NCBI RefSeq assembly: GCF_050633145.1
Contig: NZ_JBOEFY010000001.1
Span: forward strand, 6,297-70,296
Direction: 5' to 3'
Length of the DNA: 64,000 nt
Source: Kordia sp050633145
GTDB taxonomy: Bacteria; Bacteroidota; Bacteroidia; Flavobacteriales; Flavobacteriaceae
Shown one piece after another: positions 1 to 8,340 of this stretch (position 1 is the first letter of the stretch; every line of letters begins with the position of its first letter). The notes under the pieces are model-generated. The model saw only the letters and a program-made list of their open reading frames with translations. It made no database searches and was not told where the DNA came from. The translations under genes and the position numbers were made by a program.

Positions 1-150
1 TATTTTTCCGTTAATAAAAACTTTCTGCGTCGTTTCTTCATTCATCATTTGTTCATTTTCAACAATAGGATCGTCACTTTTACAAGATCCCGCAAGGTTT
101 ATCACGCTAAGTATCAGTATAATTAATTTCATTGAGTGTATCAGTTTCAT
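1..150 (-). CDS. Lipoprotein, N-terminal fragment (runs off window)
   Basis: An open frame begins at the ATG at 150 and runs off the left edge, giving the first 50 residues. It has a hydrophobic signal sequence ending in LAGSC, a plausible lipobox, followed by KSDD. An acidic stretch just after the lipid-bearing cysteine resembles the lipoprotein export signal of Bacteroidota, which sends lipoproteins to the cell surface. The rest of the protein is outside the window, so no function can be given. Confidence 0.6.
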   Translation of the reverse strand, partial: MKLIHSMKLIILILSVINLAGSCKSDDPIVENEQMMNEETTQKVFINGKI

Positions 151-171
151 TGATGTGTATTTCAAGATAAG

Positions 172-1026
172 TTATTCTTTTAGAGGAACAAAAATTTCTG
201 TTTCAAAAGCATTTTCATCATTTGTATGTGAACTGTGCTTTGTGTAAAATTCTAAAAATGGAGTAATTCCAATTTCGTGATCTGTTTGAAAAATCCATTG
301 TCCAAAAATTTTATCGTAAGTATTACTGATCGTTTTATAACTTCCTACATGTGTAAATACTGCGTATTTTTGACTTGGAACTTCTTTGATCTGATACTTT
401 TTTAAGTCGCTTGTATCTTCTGGAATCACAATACATGCATCGTAATTACATTTCATATCCTCTGTAATGATTGGCTCGTCCCAGATAATTCCGAAACTTT
501 CTGAGGCAGTTGTATCTATCTGCTTTTCAACAGCAAGTTGATCGATCATTTGCCACAGTTCTTCAATTTCTTCGCTATCATAACTGCCTTTATAGGTCAT
601 ATACATCACTTTTTTAGCAGGTAGTACTTCTACTCTATCTTGTACAAATGACATTCCTTTGGATTGAGTTTTCTGTTTGAATACTAATTCTTCTTTACGA
701 TCTCTATATGCAGAAGGAGAAATTCCGAAATGTTTTTTAAATGCTTTGCTTAATGCTTGCACATCTGAATATCCAACTTCATACGCAATTTCTGTAATTG
801 TCACTTTACTGAATAATACCATTTTTGCACAACTTTCTACTTTAAGTCTTGTGATGTATGCTCCAATTGTTTCGCCAAAATAACCTTTAAATATCCGTTG
901 AAGATTGCGATAGGAAAAATGTGAAAGCCTTTCCAATACTTTTACTTCAACTGTATTAGCATACGAAGCTCTCAAGTACTCTTTTACCTGTTGTAGTCTT
1001 TCCTTATAATCGTACTTCGATTTCAT
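172..1026 (-). CDS. AraC family regulator with GyrI-like effector domain
   Basis: This 284-residue protein has an AraC-type double helix-turn-helix at the N-terminus (about residues 8-112, with the family-typical segment ITEIAYEVGYSDVQALSKAF and the closing GISPSAYR). A GyrI-like/effector-binding domain follows (about 125-284). This order, DNA binding first and ligand binding second, is that of the Rob/SoxS-like AraC-GyrI regulators. Such proteins usually control nearby efflux or stress genes in response to small hydrophobic ligands. No obvious target lies next to it here. A TATATTTG motif sits four bases before the start codon. Confidence 0.9.
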   Translation of the reverse strand: MKSKYDYKERLQQVKEYLRASYANTVEVKVLERLSHFSYRNLQRIFKGYFGETIGAYITRLKVESCAKMVLFSKVTITEIAYEVGYSDVQALSKAFKKHFGISPSAYRDRKEELVFKQKTQSKGMSFVQDRVEVLPAKKVMYMTYKGSYDSEEIEELWQMIDQLAVEKQIDTTASESFGIIWDEPIITEDMKCNYDACIVIPEDTSDLKKYQIKEVPSQKYAVFTHVGSYKTISNTYDKIFGQWIFQTDHEIGITPFLEFYTKHSSHTNDENAFETEIFVPLKE

Positions 1027-1030
1027 ATTA

Positions 1031-1038
1031 CAAATATA
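1031..1038 (-). promoter_or_regulatory. Candidate Bacteroidota -7 element, near-leaderless start
   Basis: On the minus strand the sequence TATATTTG matches the Bacteroidota -7 consensus TAnnTTTG and ends four bases before the ATG of the AraC-GyrI gene. If it is the real promoter, the transcript would begin at or within a few bases of the start codon. I see no convincing -33 element. Confidence 0.35.
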
Positions 1039-1237
1039 GTTGAGTTAAAACAGATGCTTGTTGTCCTATTTTGACAAGTGTTTAAACACTTAAAAATTAC
1101 GTATTTATACGCTAAACCGTTACCGTTTTAAAGTTTACTTTCACAGAAATTATATGTATATACCGTATAGTATTCCCAAAAAGGAGGTTGCTGAAAATCC
1201 TAAAAGAGTAAGCATTTTAACCCTAATCCATTTTAAA

Positions 1238-2038
1238 ATGAACAAATCACTCACTTTATTCCTAAGTTTTTCAATGATACTATTGCTAAACTTTTCTCTT
1301 TTTGCGCAAAATGATAAAGGAGCAATAGCTATGGAAAATGAAATTCAACAATCCTATGACTATCATGAGTTGGAAGAGAAAAGATTAGAACTTATAGCAG
1401 ATATGTACTCTATGATGTATGAAATTGGTGGTCTTTTTACAGAACTAGAACGTGCACAAAGTCTTGAAAAACTAGTAAATGGCTATGACGAAAAACTTTC
1501 TCAAGGTATAGACTCAAGTGCGCTTTCTGTAAAAGAAAGAATGAATATAGAACGTTTGTCAGAAATCAAATCGAAAATTGTATTGCCTGAACTTCAAACA
1601 GTTGGTGGCATCGATTTACATGATATGCAGTCTATTAGTGTAACAGAAGGTTTTCGAAGAATTATTGAAAACAAAGTGCAAACAATTGTAAAGAAAACTG
1701 ATCAACTTTCGAGTGTTGGGACAAAAGTAACGGAGTTGAATAATACTTCTTTTGTATCTCAAAACTTTAAAAAACAAATTAGTTGGTCATTTGCACTTCT
1801 CGTTGGTATTGTCATTGTTGGCTTTTTTATTATAGCGTATAGAGATGATGAAATTCGCAAAACAATTTTTTCTGGTGAAGCTGGATTACAGTTTATCACC
1901 ATATTCTCAATTATTATTGCCATTATCCTATTTGGAATTACAGAAGTTTTGGGTGGAAAAGAGATTGCTGCATTGATTGGAGGTATTTCTGGTTACATTT
2001 TAGGTCGTAGCAGTATTACTCCAAAGAAAAGTGAATGA
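1238..2038 (+). CDS. Uncharacterised membrane protein with signal peptide
   Basis: The chosen start at 1238 gives a 266-residue protein. Its N-terminus is a clear signal peptide (MNKSLTLFLSFSMILLLNFS, cleavage probably after LFAQ). An ATG at 1154 is in frame but would bury this signal behind 28 polar residues. A mostly helical, charged middle region (about 30-180) probably forms a coiled coil. Two or three hydrophobic helices follow at the C-terminus (around FALLVGIVIVGFFIIAY and a segment ending GGISGYILG). I do not recognise the family. It converges on the peptide gene at 2089, sharing the hairpin between them. Confidence 0.7.
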   Translation: MNKSLTLFLSFSMILLLNFSLFAQNDKGAIAMENEIQQSYDYHELEEKRLELIADMYSMMYEIGGLFTELERAQSLEKLVNGYDEKLSQGIDSSALSVKERMNIERLSEIKSKIVLPELQTVGGIDLHDMQSISVTEGFRRIIENKVQTIVKKTDQLSSVGTKVTELNNTSFVSQNFKKQISWSFALLVGIVIVGFFIIAYRDDEIRKTIFSGEAGLQFITIFSIIIAIILFGITEVLGGKEIAALIGGISGYILGRSSITPKKSE

Positions 2039-2057
2039 AACTAGGTTATTAATAAAA

Positions 2058-2080
2058 GAAAAGCGAACCGAAGTTCGCTT
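2058..2080. terminator. Hairpin terminator, C(UUCG)G family
   Basis: An 8-bp perfect stem, AAGCGAAC/GTTCGCTT, encloses a four-base loop. Read on the minus strand, the direction of the peptide gene at 2089, the loop is UUCG closed by C-G, an unusually stable tetraloop. It lies between convergent genes and can serve both. Near-identical hairpins follow several other peptide genes in the window. Confidence 0.85.
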
Positions 2081-2088
2081 AAATTAGT

Positions 2089-2307
2089 TTAACAATTCAC
2101 AAAAGAAGGACAGCCAACAACAGAACGGCAAGCATCACCAGTGCCACATCTAAATACATCTTCAGTATTACATTCAGGTCCTTTAGTGAAAGGCGGAGGA
2201 CATAAAATTGAATTATCATCATCCTCACCTCCAATTGTTGAAATATTTTCAAAATTTGAAATGGATTTTTTGTTCAGCTTTAAGCTTTTAAGATTTCTTT
2301 TTTTCAT
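2089..2307 (-). CDS. GG-leader peptide precursor (lanthipeptide-like), 6 Cys core
   Basis: This 72-residue peptide starts MKKRNLKSLKLNKKSISNF, the Lys/Leu/Asn-rich leader shared by many peptides in this window, and reaches a GG at residues 27-28. The core is rich in Cys, Pro, Ser and Thr, with six Cys. Leaders of this type are annotated in Flavobacteriaceae as class I lanthipeptide precursors. That would mean Ser/Thr dehydration and thioether rings, but no modifying enzyme is in the window. Cleavage after GG is the usual expectation. The product, its modification and its export are inferred. Confidence 0.8.
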   Translation of the reverse strand: MKKRNLKSLKLNKKSISNFENISTIGGEDDDNSILCPPPFTKGPECNTEDVFRCGTGDACRSVVGCPSFVNC

Positions 2308-2774
2308 GATATAAAGTTTTGATTAAAAAAAGTTATAAAAACAAAACAGTAATCACTTACGGGAATACCGTAATTAACACTAATAGAGCGGTTAACCGGC
2401 TCTATTCTAAAAGCCGAAAACATTTCCTAAGTAGAAGATTATAGTATAAAATTTCTAGTTTCATATCTTTACTATATATGAAAAACGATTTAATTAAAAA
2501 TAAATAAAGAAACTGGTAAAAGTAAAAGATTATTTGTTGGAGATATTGTTAATTGGCATAATGATTTACATGAGTATTTTAATAAAAAACACATGTAAAT
2601 ACAGAAAACACTAATATGAACTTACCATAAACACCTTAATCTAAGTGTCTTTTTATATCTAAAATTTAAGTATAACCAACATAATAATTTTAGTATGAAT
2701 GACAGAAAATCAGAAAAATGAACAAAAAAAAGCGAACCGAAGTTCGCTTTAAAATTAATCGTCTCTATAGACTA
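2308..2774. other. Intergenic region without a gene
   Basis: I find no leader-peptide ORF or RNA gene here. Two short inverted repeats lie upstream of the peptide gene at 2089: TTACGG...CCGTAA at 2357-2373 and AGAGC...GCTCT around a GGTTAACC palindrome at 2385-2403. They could be operators or hairpins. A terminator of the next peptide gene occupies 2729-2750. Confidence 0.5.
2729..2750. terminator. Hairpin terminator, C(UUCG)G family
   Basis: A 9-bp stem (AAAGCGAAC with GTTCGCTTT) reads with a UUCG loop on the minus strand and a T tract after it on that strand. It lies about 25 bp past the stop of the peptide gene at 2775 and matches the hairpin at 2058-2080. Confidence 0.85.
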
Positions 2775-2960
2775 TTATGGGATACATACAATTCCTGGTT
2801 GCATACTTAGAAAAATATCCGAAATAGGACCACAAGTGTTCCCTTGATCCGATCTCATCGGAACACAAACACGTGATGCAGGAAGCGCTCCTCCATTAGC
2901 TTGAAAATTAGAAATAGATTTTTTGTTAAGCTTTAATGAGTTAAGATTCTTTTTTTTCAT
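2775..2960 (-). CDS. GG-leader peptide precursor, 3 Cys core
   Basis: This is a 61-residue peptide. The leader MKKKNLNSLKLNKKSISNF is followed by QANGG, then a 37-residue core with three Cys and several Ser/Thr. The leader is nearly the same as that of the peptide at 2089, but the core is unrelated. Conserved leaders with variable cores are typical of ribosomally made, modified peptides that share one processing machinery. The gene has its own C(UUCG)G terminator. Confidence 0.8.
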   Translation of the reverse strand: MKKKNLNSLKLNKKSISNFQANGGALPASRVCVPMRSDQGNTCGPISDIFLSMQPGIVCIP

Positions 2961-3148
2961 AATTCATGATTTTAAAATTAATAATGGCCAAATATATAAG
3001 CAATGTGATTAAGATTAATACAGGAATATTTAAGCGTTAAGAATGAACCTATAATAGTATAAGAGCAATATTTTAGCGTAAAAACATAGTGATCGTTATT
3101 GTAAAAAACACCAATATTTCGTTTGGTATTTTATTTCAAGTACTGAAG

Positions 3149-3733
3149 ATGGGAATCAACCCTAAATCTCAAAAAAGTTTTTGTAGTTTTATCGAAACCA
3201 TATACCAACTCATGAAAGTAAGTACCAAATTTGCGCCTATTACTAAGGAAAATATTGAAACCATTAGCAATCAGCTGAAAGGAATTATTTCCGACGATGA
3301 AATCAATGATATTAAAACGTATATAAAACCATACAAGGAATTTAGTTACAATCAACTTGATGATATATTTTTAATTGTAGAAGTAACGCTTTATGGAAAT
3401 GGAAAAGTTATGAGCTTAGCTCCTACTTGTTCTGTCGATCAAGAAGATTGGCCTAGTTATGAAGATGAGCCTGATATTAGAATTGATCCTGTATCTATCC
3501 CGTTTAAAACTGTATTTCCGCAAATGCCAATAGAAGTTTCTGGTACAACAAGTTTTTTTGCTGTTGTAGAAGCAGAAGGTAATATTTGGGACTCTTGTAA
3601 AGATTTGCCCGAATGGATTTGGAATGAAGGCAAATTTGAATTCGCGCTTTGGTTTACTGCAACTACTGAAGATGGAAAAGAATATGAAGGAAATTCGTAT
3701 GGCGATTATGCACAACAGTTGATCACATTTTAA
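3149..3733 (+). CDS. Hypothetical soluble protein
   Basis: The open frame extends back to a GTG at 3089, but I prefer the ATG at 3149, giving 194 residues. The extra N-terminal segment is short and hydrophobic without being a clear signal peptide, so the GTG start cannot be excluded. The protein has a helical N-terminal part and a C-terminal part rich in Trp, acidic residues and beta-like segments. I recognise no domain. It sits between two peptide genes on the opposite strand and shares the hairpin at 3744-3765 with the peptide at 3771. Confidence 0.6.
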   Translation: MGINPKSQKSFCSFIETIYQLMKVSTKFAPITKENIETISNQLKGIISDDEINDIKTYIKPYKEFSYNQLDDIFLIVEVTLYGNGKVMSLAPTCSVDQEDWPSYEDEPDIRIDPVSIPFKTVFPQMPIEVSGTTSFFAVVEAEGNIWDSCKDLPEWIWNEGKFEFALWFTATTEDGKEYEGNSYGDYAQQLITF

Positions 3734-3743
3734 AAAAATAAAA

Positions 3744-3765
3744 AAGCGAGCTAATTAGCTCGCTT
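3744..3765. terminator. Palindromic bidirectional terminator
   Basis: A perfect 22-base palindrome starts AAGCGAGC and ends GCTCGCTT. It has A residues before it and T-rich sequence after it. It lies between two convergent genes and can terminate both. The outer stem resembles the AAGCGAAC family used by other peptide genes here. Confidence 0.8.
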
Positions 3766-3770
3766 ATCTT

Positions 3771-3926
3771 TTAGTGTGCTCCATTTGATGGTATACAAGG
3801 TTTCCCTTGTGCCTTCATTTTTTTAGAAATATTTTTATCAATAAGTCCGCCGTTAATAGTATAATAGACATGTTTTGCAATTACTTTCTTGTTCAGTTTT
3901 AACGATGTGAAATCTTTTTTCTTCAT
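3771..3926 (-). CDS. Short GG-leader peptide precursor, single Cys
   Basis: This is a 51-residue ORF. Its leader is MKKKDFTSLKLNKKVIAKH, and INGG at residues 24-27 ends the leader. The 24-residue core is basic, with only one Cys (GKPCIP). With a single Cys it can form at most one thioether ring, so it may not be a typical lanthipeptide and could be a signalling peptide. Its start faces the TPR kinase gene at 4171 across a 244-bp intergenic region holding a LytTR-type site. Confidence 0.7.
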   Translation of the reverse strand: MKKKDFTSLKLNKKVIAKHVYYTINGGLIDKNISKKMKAQGKPCIPSNGAH

Positions 3927-4046
3927 AATTTATTCTATTTTAAAATTTGAAGACATAATATATCTCTAAATCGAATTTTATAAAAAGAACACTACTCGTT
4001 ATTTATAAATACCGTTAAAGTTATATTTCTCTATATTCTAAATTAC

Positions 4047-4110
4047 ACGTTTATGAACGGAAACATAGCGTTTATCTTTTGAGAAAGCCCGAAAAAAGAT
4101 TCTCTAATTT
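4047..4110 (+). promoter_or_regulatory. LytTR-type paired repeat and promoter of the kinase operon
   Basis: Two imperfect direct repeats, ACGTTTATG at 4047-4055 and GCGTTTATC at 4068-4076, start 21 bp apart. Each matches most of the established LytTR consensus [TA][AC][CA]GTTN[AG][TG], and LytTR sites are known as pairs separated by 12-13 bp. The block ATTCTCTAATTT begins 52 bp after the first repeat, at 4099. The same arrangement with identical spacing occurs at 7128-7190. I infer autoregulation by the response regulator at 6363. Confidence 0.7.
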
Positions 4111-4170
4111 TAAACTTTGTCTGTATTATTAAAAACAGTATTTTTTCAAAAAATAAGTTAAACAAACTTT

Positions 4171-6363
4171 ATGAATTCAACGACTAAATGTCTTATTGTC
4201 TTTTTCTGTGTTTTATGTACTACAATGCCTGTTCAGTCACAAAATAAAGTTATTGATAGTTTAGAAACGGTATTAAAAAGTCATAAAGCAAGAGATACTA
4301 CGAGAGTAAACTTGCTAAACACTTTAGCTAATTCATATTGTTCAATAGATATTGATAAAGCGTTACTATTTATAAAAGAATCTGAAGAAATTTTAAGCAC
4401 AATAAATTACACTAAAGGAAAAGCAACAGTAATATATTTAAAAGGTCTTGTATTAGAGTCTCAATCTAGCTATGAAGAATCTGCAAAGCATTATAAAAAT
4501 GCACTTACACTATTTAAAAGCATCGATTTTAAAAAAGGAATTTCTGATTGTTTAAATGGTTTAGGTGGAATAAGCGACAGTCAAAGCAACCATAATGAGG
4601 CTATTTCCTATTTTAATAAAGTTATCGAAATTAATAAATCTATTGGTAACCTGAAAGAAGTCGCTGTAGGCTTTAACAATATTGGAATTGTGTACACTTC
4701 ACAAGGAAACTTTAACGAAGCAATTATATATTTTAAAAAAGCATTAAAAAATTATACCGATGCCAATGATATACAAGGTGTTGCCGTGGTTATTAACAAT
4801 ATTGGTATTATAAGTCATCGTCAAGGAAATTACCCTTTATCCCTAGAGTATTTTCAAAAAGGATTGACTGTCTATGAAAAATCTAAAAACGCACTAAAAG
4901 CATGCAAGTCATTAATGAATATTGGTGTTGTATATGTAGAGTTACAAGATTATGACAAAGCCATAGAGTTTAATAACAGAGCGATAAAGATTGCTATAAA
5001 GAACGATAGCAAAAAGGATATTGCAACCATTACAAGCAATTTGGGTATTGTTTATCATAAAAAAAAAGAATATCAAACATCCTTTGAATATTTAAAAAAA
5101 GCATTAGACCTAAGTAAAGAAATCAACTTTAAAATGCAAATTGGTTTATGCTTAAACAATCTGGGAGATGTTCATTTATCACTTAAAAATTATGCTGAAG
5201 CTTTAAATTATTTTAACCAGGCTAAAACAAACAATTTAGAAAATAAACATCAGTTAAGCTTAACTCATTCTTATTTAGGAATAGCTAAGGTATATACACA
5301 TTATAAAACATACGATAAGGCATTAGTAAGTGCAATAAAGGGCAAAGAACTATCAAATAATCTTAAACTTCTAGATTATGAAAGAGACATAGAACAATTA
5401 CTTTCAACTATATATAAGAATACAGGTAGATATAAAAAAGCATTAACAAGTCATGAACAATTTAAAAAATTAAATGATAGCTTGTTCAACAAGAAAAGCA
5501 TTCAAAAAATAACAGCAATAGAATACGAATACAAATACAAACAAGAACGAGATTCAGCAAAAATTAAAGAATTAAAACTGAATAAAACAATACAACTTAC
5601 CGAAACAGATTTAGCAAAATCAGAACAAAATTTACTGTTTGGGATCATCATATTTTTAGTAATTGCCTTAGTAATGGGTGCTTTTATATTCTTCTTAAAA
5701 TTGCGAAATGAAAAAGCAAAAACTCAAAATATAGCTATTGAGCAAAAGTTGTTGCGCTTGCAAATGACACCGCATTTTATCTTTAATTCATTATCTGTAT
5801 TACAAGGAATGATTTATAATAAAGAACAAGAAACCTCCATTTTATACCTTTCAAAATTCTCAAAACTTTTACGTACAATTTTAGAAAATTCGAGACATAA
5901 AACAGTTTTTCTATCAGAAGAATTATCAGCTATTGACGATTATATGGCAATTCAGAATTTAGATGAAACTCCACCGTATAAATACACACTAAAAGTAGCT
6001 TCTGAAATAGATTCTGCTACATTGAAAATTCCTCCAATGCTTATTCAACCTTTTATAGAAAACGCAATTGAACATGCTTTTAAAAACAATAAAGAGAACA
6101 AAGAAATTATTGTAACACTTACTTTTAAAAATAAAAAGTTGACCTGTACCATTGCTGATAATGGAGTTGGTATTGATTTGGAGAAACAGAAAATTCAAAA
6201 AGATAAAAACTCACTAGCCACGACAATCACTTCGGAGCGATTAAAAATTTTATCAAAAGATTTTAAAATGGAAGGAACTATTGATGTGAAAAACAAAGAA
6301 TTGCTTGGTAAACAAGGAACATTAGTTACTTTAGTAATTCCTTATAAAATTGATTCGTTATAA
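4171..6363 (+). CDS. TPR sensor histidine kinase (LytS-like His_kinase type)
   Basis: This 730-residue protein begins with a signal peptide (about 1-23). A long array of tetratricopeptide repeats follows (about 40-460, with repeated NNIGIVYxxQGN-like cores), then a coiled coil, one membrane helix (about 487-512) and a His_kinase domain. The phospho-acceptor is His535 in the motif MTPHFIFNSL. An ATP-binding domain ends the protein (IENAIEHAFKN, ADNGVGID). The TPR array is predicted to be periplasmic and to sense a peptide or protein ligand. Its stop codon overlaps the start of the LytTR regulator (TAATG), so the two are an operon and a cognate pair. Confidence 0.92.
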   Translation: MNSTTKCLIVFFCVLCTTMPVQSQNKVIDSLETVLKSHKARDTTRVNLLNTLANSYCSIDIDKALLFIKESEEILSTINYTKGKATVIYLKGLVLESQSSYEESAKHYKNALTLFKSIDFKKGISDCLNGLGGISDSQSNHNEAISYFNKVIEINKSIGNLKEVAVGFNNIGIVYTSQGNFNEAIIYFKKALKNYTDANDIQGVAVVINNIGIISHRQGNYPLSLEYFQKGLTVYEKSKNALKACKSLMNIGVVYVELQDYDKAIEFNNRAIKIAIKNDSKKDIATITSNLGIVYHKKKEYQTSFEYLKKALDLSKEINFKMQIGLCLNNLGDVHLSLKNYAEALNYFNQAKTNNLENKHQLSLTHSYLGIAKVYTHYKTYDKALVSAIKGKELSNNLKLLDYERDIEQLLSTIYKNTGRYKKALTSHEQFKKLNDSLFNKKSIQKITAIEYEYKYKQERDSAKIKELKLNKTIQLTETDLAKSEQNLLFGIIIFLVIALVMGAFIFFLKLRNEKAKTQNIAIEQKLLRLQMTPHFIFNSLSVLQGMIYNKEQETSILYLSKFSKLLRTILENSRHKTVFLSEELSAIDDYMAIQNLDETPPYKYTLKVASEIDSATLKIPPMLIQPFIENAIEHAFKNNKENKEIIVTLTFKNKKLTCTIADNGVGIDLEKQKIQKDKNSLATTITSERLKILSKDFKMEGTIDVKNKELLGKQGTLVTLVIPYKIDSL

Positions 6364-7100
6364 TGAAGGCACTAATAGTAGAAGATAAAAAGCGTATTAG
6401 AACAGCTTTAATACATATACTAGATACGCTAGATAATGAAATAATTATACTAGGTGAATGTGAATCGGTTAAAGAAGCTGTGATTGTTGCTAATGCTTGC
6501 AAACCAGATTTAATTTTCTTAGATATCAATCTTACAGATGGTACAGGTTTTGATTTTTTAGACGAGACTGAGCATTTAAGTTTCAAGGTTATATTTATTA
6601 CTGCTTACGAAGAATATGCATTACAAGCCTTAAAAATTGGTGCCGTAGATTATCTTTTAAAACCTGTAGATACGGAAGAACTTAAAAAGGCTTTACAGAA
6701 AATAAATAATTTGTCTGTACAAACTCAAAAACAGCAAATTAAAAATGTAAAAAAAGTACTCAATAACGATAACGGCACATTAATTTTATCATTGCATGAT
6801 TCTTTCCAAATAATAAACCTAAAAGACTTAATGTATTGTGAATCAGACAATGGATATACTACTTTTTATATTAATGATGGCAAAAAACACGTAGCTTCTA
6901 AATCGATAAAAGAGTTTGAAGAGCAATTGATACAAAACTCATTCACAAGACCTCACAGATCGTTTATTGTAAACCTAAAATTCATTGAAAAATATGATAA
7001 ATCAGGGACTATTCATTTAAAAAACGGAAGAAAAATCCCTGTTTCAACACGTAAAAAAGACAACTTTATAACACGTCTTTTTACTTGGAATAATAGATAA
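6363..7100 (+). CDS. LytTR-family response regulator
   Basis: This 245-residue protein has an N-terminal receiver domain (1-120) with phospho-acceptor Asp54 (IFLDINLTDG). The C-terminal LytTR DNA-binding domain (about 145-245) carries YCESDNGYTTFY and FTRPHRSFIVNLKFI. It overlaps the kinase gene by one base. LytTR domains bind paired direct repeats, and two such pairs with shared spacing lie at 4047-4076 and 7128-7157. The likely targets are therefore its own operon and the downstream operon at 7242-8280. Confidence 0.93.
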   Translation: MKALIVEDKKRIRTALIHILDTLDNEIIILGECESVKEAVIVANACKPDLIFLDINLTDGTGFDFLDETEHLSFKVIFITAYEEYALQALKIGAVDYLLKPVDTEELKKALQKINNLSVQTQKQQIKNVKKVLNNDNGTLILSLHDSFQIINLKDLMYCESDNGYTTFYINDGKKHVASKSIKEFEEQLIQNSFTRPHRSFIVNLKFIEKYDKSGTIHLKNGRKIPVSTRKKDNFITRLFTWNNR

Positions 7101-7127
7101 AACAAACTTTTTTATTTTTTCTCTAAT

Positions 7128-7190
7128 ACGTTTATGAATGCAAAAACAGCGTTCATGCGTTCAACTCACTCAGAGAAATATTCTCTATTT
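7128..7190 (+). promoter_or_regulatory. LytTR-type paired repeat and promoter of the 7242 operon
   Basis: ACGTTTATG at 7128-7136 and GCGTTCATG at 7149-7157 start 21 bp apart. The nonamer TACGTTTAT at 7127-7135 matches every position of the LytTR consensus [TA][AC][CA]GTTN[AG][TG]. ATTCTCTATTT begins at 7180, 52 bp after the first repeat, exactly as at 4047-4110. The site lies between the LytTR gene and the operon at 7242, so phosphorylated regulator probably activates that operon. Confidence 0.75.
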
Positions 7191-7241
7191 TTTTCTCCAC
7201 ACAATCCATATACATTTATTTCAGTAATAGGATAAAATAAT

Positions 7242-7457
7242 ATGGAAACTATTAAATCAAAACTAGGCTCAGGAGGTTTAGTACTCGCAGCCATAGGCAT
7301 TATGTCTATAATTCTTTCAATTTTTAATTACAACATACGATTACTTGCATGGGTAGATATATGGGGAAATGCAATGGGTTGGTTAATTCGAATTCTTTTA
7401 ATACTTGGAGGAGGCATATTATACTTCGTTTATGGAAGTTATGATGATGAAAACTAA
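7242..7457 (+). CDS. Small two-helix membrane protein
   Basis: This 71-residue protein has two hydrophobic segments (about 13-30 and 45-65) and a short acidic tail. I do not recognise a family. It is the first gene after a LytTR-type site and lies just before a lipoprotein and a GG-leader peptide, forming a probable three-gene operon. Possible roles are immunity, export or sensing, but nothing in the sequence decides between them. Confidence 0.65.
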   Translation: METIKSKLGSGGLVLAAIGIMSIILSIFNYNIRLLAWVDIWGNAMGWLIRILLILGGGILYFVYGSYDDEN

Positions 7458-7470
7458 TAAGGCAGCGCAT

Positions 7471-8034
7471 ATGAGAATAATAAGATTCATCCTTTTAATT
7501 GTACTAACAATTGTAACGTCTTGTAGAGAAAATTCTGGGAAGCAGCTTGCTACAATAGAAGGCTTTTCAAACATTCAAAAAGCAATAAAAAATGAATTTG
7601 GTGACAATGCGTACTTCACAGATATTAACATTGTACACAGTGCATCAATTGGGAATATTATAGGAATTACCGTAACAAAAGATCCTAGTTCTTTAAAAAT
7701 GGGACAATGGAATCAAGCGCAAGGAGTTTGGAAGCAAAATGCTGAAATATTTATCGACGTTCCAAATGGAAAAAAGGCAGCTGATTTTATGTATCAACTA
7801 GATGATAAAATTAACTTAACCACATTAGGAGCGTTGATAGAACAATCTAAAAAACAATTACAAAACGAAAAAAATCTCAACAATCCGATGTTGTCTACAG
7901 CGTCTATTTATTTTCCGAAAAACGGCGACATTTCTAAAACAGAATACTTAGTGAATTTTAAACCCGAAAACGGAGAAACCACATTTCGTTTTTACTACAA
8001 ACTCAACGGAGAGTTACGAAAAATGGACTACTAG
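7471..8034 (+). CDS. Putative lipoprotein, possible immunity or accessory protein
   Basis: I place the start at 7471 because MRIIRFILLIVLTIVTSC forms a near-ideal lipoprotein signal with TSC as lipobox. An in-frame ATG at 7447 overlaps the previous gene and would add eight polar residues. The 187-residue protein continues with a soluble mixed alpha/beta region of no family I know. It is the second gene of the operon ending in the peptide at 8092. A decayed copy of its last codons occurs at about 10890-10975, in front of another peptide gene, so the lipoprotein and peptide probably once moved together as a unit. Confidence 0.65.
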   Translation: MRIIRFILLIVLTIVTSCRENSGKQLATIEGFSNIQKAIKNEFGDNAYFTDINIVHSASIGNIIGITVTKDPSSLKMGQWNQAQGVWKQNAEIFIDVPNGKKAADFMYQLDDKINLTTLGALIEQSKKQLQNEKNLNNPMLSTASIYFPKNGDISKTEYLVNFKPENGETTFRFYYKLNGELRKMDY

Positions 8035-8091
8035 GGTAAAACATATAGCTATATCAAATTAATATTAACACTAAAATTAAAACTACAAATT

Positions 8092-8280
8092 ATGAAAAAA
8101 CGAAATTTAAAAAGTTTAAAACTGAACAAAAAGTCTATTTCTAATATTCAATCTGAAGTAAATGTTGGAGGACACAAAGCAAATACTTGGACATCGTATT
8201 GGGCATATTGTGAAACAAATAATCCTGTACAATGTAGATCAATGGAATATACAGGGTGTTTTTGTGATGTTGATAGGTAA
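8092..8280 (+). CDS. GG-leader peptide precursor, 4 Cys core
   Basis: This is a 62-residue peptide. The leader MKKRNLKSLKLNKKSISNI is followed by a VGG site at 25-27. The 35-residue core is aromatic (two Trp, three Tyr) with four Cys, of which two are close together in GCFC. It ends the operon that starts at 7242 and is probably driven by the LytTR-type site at 7128. It ends with a conventional terminator at 8314 rather than the C(UUCG)G hairpin used by many of its relatives. Confidence 0.8.
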   Translation: MKKRNLKSLKLNKKSISNIQSEVNVGGHKANTWTSYWAYCETNNPVQCRSMEYTGCFCDVDR

Positions 8281-8313
8281 TTTAAAAGTTAGTACAAACT
8301 AAAATTTAGTCAT

Positions 8314-8340
8314 GGCCGGAAGAAATTTCGGCCTTTTTTT
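8314..8340 (+). terminator. Intrinsic terminator with GAAA loop
   Basis: An 8-bp stem (GGCCGGAA with TTTCGGCC, one G-T pair) encloses a GAAA tetraloop and is followed by seven T. It ends the operon 7242-8280. Confidence 0.9.
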
